Source: Clostridia bacterium
Lineage (GTDB): Bacteria > Bacillota > Clostridia > Lachnospirales > Cellulosilyticaceae
Assembly: GCA_029239755.1 (NCBI GenBank)
Contig: JARBUI010000001.1
Location: 248,001-312,000 of the forward strand
Direction of reading: 5' to 3'
DNA: 64,000 nt
This document shows positions 7,486 to 16,519 of the stretch, piece by piece. A program made the position numbers and the translations under genes. Within the stretch, counting starts at the first letter, position 1. Each line of letters opens with the position of its first letter. A model generated the notes under the pieces. It did not search any database, had not been told where the DNA came from, and was given only the letters and a program-made list of their open reading frames with translations.

Positions 7486-10400
7486 TCCAGATAATTTTCA
7501 TACATTTCATTACGCCATCCAACTGCTCGCTTTGGACAACATCTTCTTTTCTTTTACTTATCCATTTCTTTGTTTCACCCAAACTTTTAGTCCTAGGTAT
7601 TGGGCATATCTGTTGCAACCTATGTGCACATATTCTTTGCGAATATCCATACTGGAACCACATTAATGTCCCCATGCTATTACATCCGTGCTTTATACAT
7701 AAAGGAAATGCTTTTAGCAAACTAGGTATATCACTTTCATTCCCCTTAAATACATCCATTTCAAGAATAGCTAATAAGACCCCTGCATAAATAGCAATTT
7801 CACTGATTACATCTTTTATAAAAGTGAATACAGAAGGAATAGGCTCCCCACCATTTCTTTTACTATTCTGCTCAACACTTTCATCTTCTATTCTGTAGTA
7901 TTTCTTATATATTTGAATATAATTATCTCCATTCACATATGCCAGTATTACTTTTTTCAAATCATCCCATAATTGTTCGGGTATTTCTTCTTTATTAATG
8001 ACGTGTTCAATCATTATATCAATTATGTTTTTATTACTTTTAATTTGATTATTATCCATAAATTTAAAAATATTCATGTTATCTACATGTTTCAATACTT
8101 TAATAAGTATATTTACTAACTCCTCCATGTCTATTTCATCTAATGACGTTTTATCAATATCCATTTGTTTAAAACTCTTCCATACACTAATAATACTAAA
8201 AATGTCTCGTCCCGTTTTTAAGGCAACAGTTCCAATCCATTCTGGTAAGCCTTGTATTCCTTCTAACATTTTATCTCTAATCTGTTCTATCCTCATATCC
8301 ATTATATTTTTGTTTTCTTCACTAAAGATCTCTCTTTTAACATATCCTGCATAACTCTTAGCTAAAATCGTACTCGCTTCTCCATTTCCTTTTGCATACT
8401 CGCCCAATGCTGTTATTATTTGTAATTCTTCTCTAGTAGCTTCTGGAATAGTAAAGTCTTCACTTTTAACTCTTGTAACAAATTTTTCTAGGTGACTTTT
8501 TATTTTAATACAACTATCTTCTTCCCGCATAATTGGATAATTAGATACTACACGCTGTATATTCACAACTCCAATCTTATTACTAACATTAATAGAAAAT
8601 GGTCTATCAGGAATCAACACAGCAATTCCTTGATTAGAAAAACCAGCTCTCCCAGCTCTTCCAAAACTATTTAATATTAGTGAGTTTATTCTTTCTTCGT
8701 TCATTACCTCTCTAGAGTCACCAATTGAAGTTCCCGAAACAATCACTGCTATAGCTGGCATATTCAATCCTTCTGCCAATGTTCCCGTTGCAAACATTGC
8801 CCTGCTTAGTTTATGTGTAAACATATATTCAGAAGCCAATTGTTCAACTACTAGCATACTGCTGCTATGTACTGATACCCCTTTTTTCAATAAGTCTGTT
8901 AATATCGTCTTAACCCCTAGTTCCTCTTCAGCAATCAATAAGTATGCTTTTACTAAATCTGGAATGATTACCTCTGCATTCTCCCCCATACAAACTATAC
9001 ATTTCTTAGCACTACTAAAAGCATGATGTCTACTCGTCAATATAAAGTTAATTACCTGTATCCCTCTCTTACTTAAATATGCAGATAATTTTATTCCTAT
9101 ATCATTCTTCCATGCCAAAAATGAAACTTCTAATTTTTCTCTATTCCCCACAGATACTTTCCCCGTAAAATCAATAGGTAATTGCATAATTTTATAATCA
9201 TTTATGTCATCTGTATCCCACTTAGCATGTAATCCAAAAATCCCCATTGCATCTACATTAAATGATTCATTTTTTCTTTTCTTATTTTTTTTTCTAATTC
9301 TCATTAACTCTATTTCAGCATCAGTCACATTTTTTTTATAAGACTCGCCATTGATTCCAATCATCCCTCTTATAGTCCTAGATGGCCTCCACTTAATAGA
9401 TACTGGCTCTCCCTCACCTGTTGCAAATTTTAACCATTGTGCTATCTGATCAACATTTTGCAACATTGCTGACATTAGTAAAAATTTTATATTAGGAGAA
9501 ATGTTTATTAATTGAGCTAACAAAATCTCTGAGGTAATTCCTCTGCCATTGTCATTTAATAGATGACATTCATCAAATACACATAGCGCACATTCCTTAA
9601 AAATATTTTCACTATTTCTTAAAGTGATAATGCACTTTTCGGGCGTCATAACCATAACCTTAACCCTGTTATTATCAACATCATGTTGCGAATTAAATGT
9701 TGTGTATTCGTCTTCGGAAATATAGGCCACTATTTCTATGGTCTTTATTCCTCTTAAAGCTATCCGTAAATCTCTTTTCACTTGACTTACTAAGGCATTA
9801 GTAGGTGCAATGTAAAGCACCCAACCATTAATTAACCCCAAAACTACTCCTAGTTCAGCAATAAAACTCTTTCCACTACCTGTTGGCATAGAAACCACAC
9901 AGTTTTTTAAGTTTCCTTCTAACATAGTATCCAAATACTGCTTTGTGGATGGCCATAAGAATGGTCTTACACTTGCTCTATTCCTTAAATATCTAGTTAA
10001 AATATCACTATTAGATTTGTTATTAGCAATATTAATTATTCTGTAATATACCGCATCTTTACTGGTCTGATAAACTGCCCGCTTAAACAAATTAGTTATA
10101 TGATAAACGGTAGTTAATTGATTTCTTACTTCATATTTACTTGATTCACATGCTTTTATAATCTCGTCTACATATTTTAAAGTCTTCTCTAAACCAGCTT
10201 TATTTTCTCCTGTTAGCCACCCTACATAATTTTCCATAGCCTCTAACAACTTATCTACAACAACCTCTTCTACATAAAGCAAAAATTCACCAAAATGTAT
10301 CTGGCTATAATCTAGGTTATTTCGTTTTTTGTATACAAGTTTTAGCACCCTATAATTTTGCCCACATAAAAAATTTAGATAATCTAATAATTTATGTTTA

Positions 10401-10846
10401 TTCTCAGATATCTTTGTATTAAGTGATAATTTATTTATCATACTAAGTGCATCTATCTCATATCCTGCTATCATGTACAATAATCCTGCTTCTACAACAG
10501 CATAATATCTCTCATTTTCAACATATTCATTATCTTTATCTAAATTCACTAATATGGTATCTATTAATTCTAATCCCTGAGCTGATACAAAAGCTGATGC
10601 CATTTTTTCTTCATCACTGGCTAAATCATCGTCGCCAAAGATCGATAATAATTCTAAACTGTTAACCAATTTTCTAAGATATGTAACTGTTAAATAAATT
10701 TCTCTTTCATCTAAATCTTTCATTCCTAATTGTAATTGTATACCTATTAGGTAGGCTAGAGACAATTTATTTTTGCATTCTTGTATATCTAATCCTTCAA
10801 ATCTAGGTATTTTTTCAATTATATCTTCTGTATACGTATCAAACAT
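7475..10846 (-). CDS. hamB: Superfamily 2 (Ski2-like) DExH helicase of a Hachiman-type defence pair
   Basis: This is a 1123-residue protein. About 300 residues of helical N-terminal region precede the helicase core. The core has Walker A MPTGSGKS at 320-327, DECH at 425-428, motif III SAM at 459 and motif VI GRAGRAG at 729-735. VKVMVMTPEKCIITLR and MFATGTLAEGLNMPAIAV are other conserved helicase blocks. A long helical C-terminal region follows. HamB of Hachiman is a large helicase that works with the nuclease HamA against phage. Its ATG overlaps the hamA end by 8 bases and a GGAGTG site lies inside hamA, so the two are coupled. The helicase call is firm; the Hachiman label rests on partner, order and size. 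Confidence 0.75.
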   Translation of the reverse strand: MFDTYTEDIIEKIPRFEGLDIQECKNKLSLAYLIGIQLQLGMKDLDEREIYLTVTYLRKLVNSLELLSIFGDDDLASDEEKMASAFVSAQGLELIDTILVNLDKDNEYVENERYYAVVEAGLLYMIAGYEIDALSMINKLSLNTKISENKHKLLDYLNFLCGQNYRVLKLVYKKRNNLDYSQIHFGEFLLYVEEVVVDKLLEAMENYVGWLTGENKAGLEKTLKYVDEIIKACESSKYEVRNQLTTVYHITNLFKRAVYQTSKDAVYYRIINIANNKSNSDILTRYLRNRASVRPFLWPSTKQYLDTMLEGNLKNCVVSMPTGSGKSFIAELGVVLGLINGWVLYIAPTNALVSQVKRDLRIALRGIKTIEIVAYISEDEYTTFNSQHDVDNNRVKVMVMTPEKCIITLRNSENIFKECALCVFDECHLLNDNGRGITSEILLAQLINISPNIKFLLMSAMLQNVDQIAQWLKFATGEGEPVSIKWRPSRTIRGMIGINGESYKKNVTDAEIELMRIRKKNKKRKNESFNVDAMGIFGLHAKWDTDDINDYKIMQLPIDFTGKVSVGNREKLEVSFLAWKNDIGIKLSAYLSKRGIQVINFILTSRHHAFSSAKKCIVCMGENAEVIIPDLVKAYLLIAEEELGVKTILTDLLKKGVSVHSSSMLVVEQLASEYMFTHKLSRAMFATGTLAEGLNMPAIAVIVSGTSIGDSREVMNEERINSLILNSFGRAGRAGFSNQGIAVLIPDRPFSINVSNKIGVVNIQRVVSNYPIMREEDSCIKIKSHLEKFVTRVKSEDFTIPEATREELQIITALGEYAKGNGEASTILAKSYAGYVKREIFSEENKNIMDMRIEQIRDKMLEGIQGLPEWIGTVALKTGRDIFSIISVWKSFKQMDIDKTSLDEIDMEELVNILIKVLKHVDNMNIFKFMDNNQIKSNKNIIDIMIEHVINKEEIPEQLWDDLKKVILAYVNGDNYIQIYKKYYRIEDESVEQNSKRNGGEPIPSVFTFIKDVISEIAIYAGVLLAILEMDVFKGNESDIPSLLKAFPLCIKHGCNSMGTLMWFQYGYSQRICAHRLQQICPIPRTKSLGETKKWISKRKEDVVQSEQLDGVMKCMKIIWSED

Positions 10847-11741
10847 ATTTATTACACTCCTTACAGAAGTCTCTCATAAAGCCTGCAACATCCTCAAAAA
10901 ATCTATCAAAATCTTTTATTTCATGAGGCATAATTATTTTATAATCTTTAGGTATATCTAAACTACTAAAGCTTGGCCTTTGATTTTTCCAATTTGCTCC
11001 CACCCTTACATCATAATGTGGATTAGGAACATAGCTTTTAGTATCTTTCCAAAAAGAAGGTGATATCTTTTTTTGATAAATAGGGTTTAAATTGCTTCGC
11101 ATGCTTGTAATCTCTCTTCTAATATGTGTATTATATTTACCTAACTCCACTTTTTTGAAAAAATCTATAGCATTAGTTATCGCCATATTATAATTATCTT
11201 TATAAGCTTTAGATTCTATTAAAACTAATCCCAACTCATCACTAGGAGTTAAAAATATACCCACACCATCTAAACCGTGATCCTTAGCATTAATATGAGC
11301 TAAGTTTATTCCTATAATTTTGCCTGGAGGATATATAGCCTGATTATATTTAGTTGCTACTAAAATCATATGCCAAATTTGTTCTGCTATCCAAGGATTT
11401 CTTTCGTCTCTTTTCTGTTCATCAGATAAACTTATTTTTTTCTCACCTATAATTTGTTCTACACTCGCACATAAGTCGTTTACACCATCTTTTGTATTCT
11501 CATATAGAAGACTATTGATTATATTTGTCCCTGAATCTATTGCCTCTGCTCTGATCCCTACTAAATAGCAAGCAATTGCCCTTTTCATAGGTTCTAAGTT
11601 CATCTCCTTAACAGTTATTGCTTTATGTGTTTGAACGTCTAACTTTTCTATCTTTATATTTTTAGCTAAATATTGAACTGCCTCCTCCATAGATTGAGAA
11701 ATAAAGTTATTTAATTGAACTTTCCTTGTCTTAGCTTTCAT
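10839..11741 (-). CDS. hamA: HamA-like (DUF1837-type) PD-(D/E)xK nuclease, Hachiman effector candidate
   Basis: The start chosen is the ATG at 11741, which has AAGGAG six bases before it; a longer frame to 11774 lacks a site. That gives 300 residues. The catalytic pattern of a PD-(D/E)xK nuclease is visible: Asp158 in HGLDGVGIF, then Glu176-Ser-Lys178 in LVLIESKAY. A helical region with TNAIDFFKKVELGKY follows. HamA proteins carry such a domain and, with the helicase HamB, damage DNA on phage infection. The gene order hamA-hamB and the overlap match Hachiman. The family match is by motif and context, so a related undescribed helicase-nuclease pair cannot be excluded. Confidence 0.65.
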   Translation of the reverse strand: MKAKTRKVQLNNFISQSMEEAVQYLAKNIKIEKLDVQTHKAITVKEMNLEPMKRAIACYLVGIRAEAIDSGTNIINSLLYENTKDGVNDLCASVEQIIGEKKISLSDEQKRDERNPWIAEQIWHMILVATKYNQAIYPPGKIIGINLAHINAKDHGLDGVGIFLTPSDELGLVLIESKAYKDNYNMAITNAIDFFKKVELGKYNTHIRREITSMRSNLNPIYQKKISPSFWKDTKSYVPNPHYDVRVGANWKNQRPSFSSLDIPKDYKIIMPHEIKDFDRFFEDVAGFMRDFCKECNKYV

Positions 11742-11889
11742 AATAAACTCCTTCGCTGTATGATTATCCACCATCTCACACTAAATAATTTATTTTATAA
11801 TAAAAAACATTAATGCAATTATGGTGTTACCATCAAGAAACTCCTAATATATGACCTCTCTCTACATACTGTTTCCTGTATATTATACA

Positions 11890-11937
11890 AAATATTTTAA
11901 ATTATTTATATATGCTATAATATAATTTAAAATATTT
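11890..11937. repeat. AT-rich inverted repeat upstream of hamA
   Basis: AAATATTTTAAATTAT (11890-11905) and ATAATTTAAAATATTT (11922-11937) are perfect 16-bp arms. The spacer is itself partly palindromic (TTATA/TATAA). A minus-strand TATAAT lies directly beside it at 11887-11882, about 140 bp before hamA. It could be an operator, an insertion-element end or a weak terminator. Confidence 0.6.
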
Positions 11938-12258
11938 AGGTTCTATAATAAATATTCAGATGTAAAAAATAGATGGATAGAAGAAAAGCAAATTCACCAA
12001 CCCTAAGTATTATCCACATACTAGAAAAGATTTAATGAATATGCTCTCTTCTTATTATTTCCAATAATTTCTTATCTTGTAAATCCATTAACCTTCTTAC
12101 TAGATATCATCATCAGGCTAAAAGACTATCTTACTATATTATGCAACTCTGCTTCTTCTTGTAAAATACTTTCTCGGCTGTAACCCTTTATATTACTACT
12201 GCTATCTAGATACTCACTAAACTTTCCTACGCCCCCTCTTTATTGCCAAAGGCACTAC
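11938..12258. other. Gene-free stretch, probably eroded insertion sequence
   Basis: No open coding remnant can be assigned. It lies directly before the ISL3-family fragment and may be the eroded remainder of that element. Both 11822-11850 and 12251-12275 contain the phrase TACCATCAAG, which may be chance. Confidence 0.4.
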
Positions 12259-12420
12259 CATCAAGGAATCTTAAAGTCACTTACTACTAACTGTATAAAT
12301 GATTGTACAGAGGGTATAAATAATAAAATTAAAGCTCTCAAACGTAATGTCTGTGGCTACCGCAACTTTAATAGGTTCCGAAATAAAATACTACATATGT
12401 GCACTAACAAAAGTAGCTAG
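12259..12420 (+). pseudogene. C-terminal remnant of an ISL3-family transposase
   Basis: The plus-strand frame reads HQGILKSLTTN, then TEGINNKIKALKR, then GYRNFNRFRNKILH and a stop at 12420. The EGxNNKIKxxKR and YRNFxRFRxRIL blocks are the signature end of DDE transposases of the ISL3 (IS204/IS1001/IS1165) family. Everything upstream, including the catalytic residues, is missing. Confidence 0.82.
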
Positions 12421-12523
12421 AATAATCTTTTTATTATCCTAGCTACTTATAAAGTTCTATACTTGGGTTACCCCAACAATTGACATAGAACCGAAACATT
12501 CCCCAATCCAAACAGCAAAAAAA

Positions 12524-12552
12524 CCTTGTAACTATTAGCTACAAGGTTTTTT
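12524..12552 (-). terminator. Terminator of tRNA-Leu(AAG)
   Basis: CCTTGTA (12524-12530) pairs with TACAAGG (12540-12546). On the minus strand the stem is followed by a run of seven T. It sits just after the tRNA 3' end. Confidence 0.85.
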
Positions 12553-12555
12553 TCG

Positions 12556-12638
12556 TGCGATCGGGGGGACTCGAACCCCCAAGGTCTAGGACCACTAGAT
12601 CCTTAGTCTAGCGCGTATGCCAATTCCGCCACGATCGC
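12556..12638 (-). tRNA. tRNA-Leu, anticodon AAG
   Basis: The acceptor GCGATCG (12638-12632) pairs with CGATCGC (12563-12557), with discriminator A. The anticodon stem CTAGA/TCTAG encloses CTAAGGA, giving AAG. The long variable arm is present and no CCA is encoded. It decodes CUU (and CUC by inosine or wobble). Its decayed twin is at 7094-7174. Confidence 0.95.
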
Positions 12639-12663
12639 GTATTCAATTTCGAAGACAAGTATA

Positions 12664-12692
12664 ATTATAACCAGCCATTATGCTTATGTCAA
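12664..12692 (-). promoter_or_regulatory. Promoter of tRNA-Leu(AAG)
   Basis: The minus strand has consensus TTGACA (12692-12687) and TATAAC/TATAAT-like (12669-12664) hexamers separated by 17 bp, about 25 bp before the tRNA. Confidence 0.85.
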
Positions 12693-12828
12693 GTATTTTG
12701 TTTTACTTTTTATCTGCTTTTTTTATTATTTATATGTTTTATAACCTGATGTTAAAATAGGTAAATGCTTAATATGTATAAAACAGAAGGGAACCGAAAA
12801 GTCATTTCTTTTCGATTCCCTTTATCTT

Positions 12829-13146
12829 TTATAACATTCTATCTATCTTGTCTTGTAATACTGTTTTAGGAATAGCTCCTACCACTGTATCAACTACTTG
12901 GCCGTCTTTCATAAGAAGAATGGTAGGAATACTCATTATATTATATTTAGTTGCTATACCACGATTCTCATCTGTATTTAATTTGCCGATTTTCACCTTA
13001 CCCTCATAGTCAGCTGCTAGTTCATCAACTACAGGGGACATCATCTTGCATGGCCCACACCAGTCTGCATAAAAATCTATCACTACTGGTATTGATGAAT
13101 GAATTGCATCTTGCTCAAAATTGCTGTCTGTAAACTTATATGCCAT
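12829..13146 (-). CDS. trxA: Thioredoxin
   Basis: The 105-residue length is standard. The active site WCGPCK has its cysteines at residues 30 and 33, in FYADWCGPC. A cis-proline follows in IMSIPTILLMKDG. It reduces protein disulfides in the cytoplasm with electrons from thioredoxin reductase, which is not in the window. It stands alone, with a strong AAGGAGG-type site before the ATG. The strongest nearby promoter elements belong to other genes. Confidence 0.96.
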   Translation of the reverse strand: MAYKFTDSNFEQDAIHSSIPVVIDFYADWCGPCKMMSPVVDELAADYEGKVKIGKLNTDENRGIATKYNIMSIPTILLMKDGQVVDTVVGAIPKTVLQDKIDRML

Positions 13147-13290
13147 TTCGCATTTCCTCCTTTATACATTGTATGATATAAGCATATTGTTATATCAAAG
13201 TATATGGTTAGTTTATTATATATTATTTGTAAATGCAATATAATATTCCCTTATAGAGTAGTATTACAACTTCTTATTGAACTATTCCTT

Positions 13291-13482
13291 TTATTTCTTT
13301 TTAGAATGCTGATATTCCTTTATTTTTTCATCCAGGTACTCTTCCATCTCATCAAGCACTTCCGTTAAGTGGGCAAAAAACATACCTTTATCTTTAGACG
13401 AGTGATTACCTTTATTTTTATTTCTGCCTTTTTCATACATAAATTCTTTAAAGATTTGTTCTGCTTTTTCACCAAATAGCAT
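13291..13482 (-). CDS. Small charged protein, unknown function
   Basis: The start is taken at the ATG at 13482; a TTG three codons earlier would overlap its own AAGGA site. The product is about 63 residues (MLFGEKAEQIFKEFMYEKGR...) and highly charged. Its C-terminal half is helical, HLTEVLDEMEEYLDEKIKEY, ending in a lysine tail. No membrane segment is present. I do not recognise a family. Confidence 0.6.
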   Translation of the reverse strand: MLFGEKAEQIFKEFMYEKGRNKNKGNHSSKDKGMFFAHLTEVLDEMEEYLDEKIKEYQHSKKK

Positions 13483-13580
13483 TTTTATCAAATCCTTTCA
13501 ATCGTTCTTCCCTTTCCATTATATGGAACAGCTATAGCAAGTGTACCCTTTTATGCCCAATGCTTTAGAAAGATTTTAAA

Positions 13581-13610
13581 TTGACAATTTATTATGCATT
13601 CTTATATAAT
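13581..13610 (+). promoter_or_regulatory. Promoter of the EAL-domain gene
   Basis: TTGACA (13581-13586) and TATAAT (13605-13610) are separated by 18 bp. The 5' leader of about 75 nt ends at GGAGA before the ATG at 13695. Confidence 0.8.
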
Positions 13611-13694
13611 GTAGGTAATTATGAAATGTTAATTTAAACCAATTTTAAGTATTTATTCTAAATTTTCATTCAAATTAGAGCAGGAGAAATTATA

Positions 13695-15662
13695 ATGTCA
13701 CTATCTATTTGGAATTCGCTTCAAATTCTACTTGTAATACTTGTACTAGTTGCTTTAGCTGCCTATAACTTTTTAGGGTTATATCAATTTCTTAAAGAGA
13801 AATCAATGTCAAGTATTATACTTATTGAACATATTCTTTCTTTTTCTCTTTTATGGCTGACTGAAAGCCTCTTTATCGTATTAACTTATGTATATATCAC
13901 CTCTATTAAAGCAGCTCCTTTAACGAGGGAGTTGTTGGCTATCTTAGTTATTATTTTTGTTATTACTCTTTTCCTTACTCTAAGCTACTTTGGGAATAAA
14001 AAATCCTTTGCATTGCCGCTTACTATTATTATACTGGCTATCAATGGAGGATTAGCCTTAGTTATAGCACTTAAAGTCCCACTCCTTATCATACTAAAAC
14101 TCACACTGTTATTTTACGTTCTTATTTTTTTAGTTTATACTTTTTTTACATATAAATTGGCTAATAAAATTTCTTTAATCAGAACCTATTACGGTATATT
14201 TTGTGTTATCCTGCTGCTTATTATAAATCTGCTTCAATATAGTATGGATCTTAGCTTTTATTTGATTTTTAATCTATGTGTCTGTTTTTTTCTTACCATA
14301 TCTTTCTGTTTATACTATGCAGAAGCCTATACTTCAAAGCTGCTTGTAACTACAAAAAACATCGAGTTTAAAGACTCAGAGCTTTTAGAAGCTGAAAAAC
14401 GTATACAATTTTTAGCTTACACACATCCTGACAGTGGTCTTAAAAATTCACATAAATTACATGTAGATCTTAAGAACTTTTCTGGTCACTTAACCGGTAT
14501 GTGCATGCTTAATATAAAAAATTTCAAACTGCTGCTTACTCTCATCGGCTATAGAGAAAGCAAATCTATCCTTCAGGACATTGCTAAAGCCTTAATACTT
14601 AATCTTAATCTAGAAGGTGATCTCTATCATTTTTCTACAGATAGATTTATTATTTTATATAAAGGCTCTGCAAACGAATTTGAAACATTTATAAACAGTG
14701 TCTTGTCTGTGTTTTCTGAAAACAACTTGTGTACTATTGATTTAAATCCTTGCATAGGCGCTGCTTATATTCATGATATGCCGCTTAATTACGATACACT
14801 TATTCAGGAATTAGAACTCGCCTCTCATGTTTCAAAAAATTTACCTTGTCATTATGCGCTTTATATGCCTGAAATGTCTGAAACACTTCAAAGCAATTTA
14901 GACTTAGAGTCAAAACTCAAAGAAGCAACCCGCGATAATCACTGGGAGGTATATTTTCAACCAAAGGTCAATGTTATTAATAATCAAATTATAGGCGCTG
15001 AAGCTCTTATTAGGTGGCGTGATAACGAAACAACCATTACCCCTAACATATTTATCCCCTTAGCGGAAAAGTTAGGTTTAATTAGTCAAATAGGCCGCTA
15101 TGTGATAGATACTACTTTCAAATATGTTGGTGAATTGGAATCTCTAGGATACAAGGAACTTAGGTTTTCTATTAATCTCTCTGTCCAGCAGCTTATGGAA
15201 TTAGACTTAGTAGACTTTATTGAACAGTGTCTTATCAAATATAATATCTCTTCTAAGTATATTATATTTGAAGTTACTGAATCTGTACTCATACATAACA
15301 TTACCAAAGCGAACACTACCATTACCAAGTTAAAAAGCTTAGGCTTTAGGCTTTCTCTGGATGATTTTGGAACTGGCTATTCTTCTCTTGCTTATCTTTC
15401 AAAACTTAATTTTGATGAGCTGAAATTTGACAGAGAATTTATAAGGAATATTGATTCTGAACAAAAAAACCGTATTATATTAGAATGTGTTACCAGAATG
15501 GGGCAGGATCTTGGCTTAGATATTGTAACAGAGGGAATTGAAGATGAATCGCAGTATAATACTATTAAATCTTTAGGATGCAACTATTATCAAGGTTATT
15601 ACTATAGTAAACCTATTCCTTTTAATAACTTTCTTAGTTTACTTGAACTTCCTTCTCTATAA
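13695..15662 (+). CDS. Membrane EAL-domain c-di-GMP phosphodiesterase with degenerate GGDEF domain
   Basis: This is a 655-residue protein. Residues 1-215 form about seven membrane segments. A GGDEF-fold domain follows (about 235-385), but its active-site loop reads STDRFIILYKG instead of GGDEF, so no cyclase activity is expected. The EAL domain (about 405-650) keeps the catalytic set: EALIRW at 436-441, SINLSVQQL, EVTES, DDFGTGYSS at 556-564, KFDREFI, and VTEGIED near the end. It should hydrolyse the second messenger c-di-GMP in response to a membrane signal. The GGDEF-like domain may act as a GTP sensor, as in some relatives; that is inference. Confidence 0.92.
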   Translation: MSLSIWNSLQILLVILVLVALAAYNFLGLYQFLKEKSMSSIILIEHILSFSLLWLTESLFIVLTYVYITSIKAAPLTRELLAILVIIFVITLFLTLSYFGNKKSFALPLTIIILAINGGLALVIALKVPLLIILKLTLLFYVLIFLVYTFFTYKLANKISLIRTYYGIFCVILLLIINLLQYSMDLSFYLIFNLCVCFFLTISFCLYYAEAYTSKLLVTTKNIEFKDSELLEAEKRIQFLAYTHPDSGLKNSHKLHVDLKNFSGHLTGMCMLNIKNFKLLLTLIGYRESKSILQDIAKALILNLNLEGDLYHFSTDRFIILYKGSANEFETFINSVLSVFSENNLCTIDLNPCIGAAYIHDMPLNYDTLIQELELASHVSKNLPCHYALYMPEMSETLQSNLDLESKLKEATRDNHWEVYFQPKVNVINNQIIGAEALIRWRDNETTITPNIFIPLAEKLGLISQIGRYVIDTTFKYVGELESLGYKELRFSINLSVQQLMELDLVDFIEQCLIKYNISSKYIIFEVTESVLIHNITKANTTITKLKSLGFRLSLDDFGTGYSSLAYLSKLNFDELKFDREFIRNIDSEQKNRIILECVTRMGQDLGLDIVTEGIEDESQYNTIKSLGCNYYQGYYYSKPIPFNNFLSLLELPSL

Positions 15663-15697
15663 CAAAAGTAGGGTATGCTGCATACCCTACTTTTGTT
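15661..15697. terminator. Bidirectional terminator between the EAL gene and trmB
   Basis: A perfect 17-bp inverted repeat (15661-15677 and 15681-15697) with a CTG loop lies between two convergent genes and overlaps both stop codons. A and T flanks supply a T run on each strand. Confidence 0.93.
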
Positions 15698-16334
15698 ATT
15701 TATATGCTTCTAATCTATTAATCGTATATCCCATTTCTGAGAACTTTTTTTCATACTCTGTCATAATGTTGTCTTCCATGTCACTGTTATGAAGATCTAG
15801 TGTCACATTTTTCATAACCCACTTCATAGCTGAAAACTCCTCGATGGAATAAGCAAAGAGACCTTTATTATCTGTCTTAAAATGTATTTCTCCCTTTTCT
15901 GCAAGAATATATTCATATTTTTCAAGAAATCCTCTATTTGTAAGCCTTTTATAAGCATGTCGCTTCTTAGGCCATGGGTCTGAAAAATTAAGATAAATAC
16001 GTTCAACTTCTCCTTTTTCAAAAATATCTTTGCAGTTATTGACGTCAAAATAAAGAAATCTTAGGTTATCTGGAATATCCTCTTTATCATTTGCTTTTTT
16101 ACAAGCCTTATATACTACTGTTTCAGCTCTCTCCGCTGCAATATAGTTGATATTTGGATTCCTTATGGCAAGCTCTGTAATAAAGCCTCCCTTTCCACAG
16201 CCAAATTCTACATGAATCGGATGGTCATTTCCAAAATTTTCTTTCCAGTTTCCCTTAAAGTCCTGCGGATTAAGTATGACTCTTTCGTCATTTTCTAAAT
16301 ACTCCGGAGCTCTTCTATCTCTTCTTAGGCGCAT
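15696..16334 (-). CDS. trmB: tRNA (guanine-N7-)-methyltransferase
   Basis: This 212-residue protein has the SAM-binding motif VEFGCGKGGFITELA near residue 45. The TrmB signature YLNFSDPWPKKRHAYKRLTN follows near residue 115. It methylates G46 in the variable loop of tRNAs using S-adenosylmethionine. The start MRLRRDR is typical of the family. It is separated from the uxu operon by a strong terminator. Confidence 0.95.
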   Translation of the reverse strand: MRLRRDRRAPEYLENDERVILNPQDFKGNWKENFGNDHPIHVEFGCGKGGFITELAIRNPNINYIAAERAETVVYKACKKANDKEDIPDNLRFLYFDVNNCKDIFEKGEVERIYLNFSDPWPKKRHAYKRLTNRGFLEKYEYILAEKGEIHFKTDNKGLFAYSIEEFSAMKWVMKNVTLDLHNSDMEDNIMTEYEKKFSEMGYTINRLEAYK

Positions 16335-16403
16335 CGTTATTATTCCTTTCTTTAGTTATAAGCAGTTATTATAAAGTATTATCTACGTAGTCTATATCCA
16401 CAT

Positions 16404-16435
16404 AAAGAAGAGGTATATATTTATACCTCTTCTTT
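16404..16435. terminator. Terminator of the uxu operon
   Basis: AAAGAAGAGGTATA (16404-16417) pairs perfectly with 16422-16435 across a 4-nt loop. It lies downstream of uxuB, before trmB. Confidence 0.85.
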
Positions 16436-16519
16436 ATACTTTATCATTTTATTAACGACTATGCAATTCATTAAACAGACATAATCAAGATATCTTAACT
16501 ATATAGGTGTATTTTTGAG

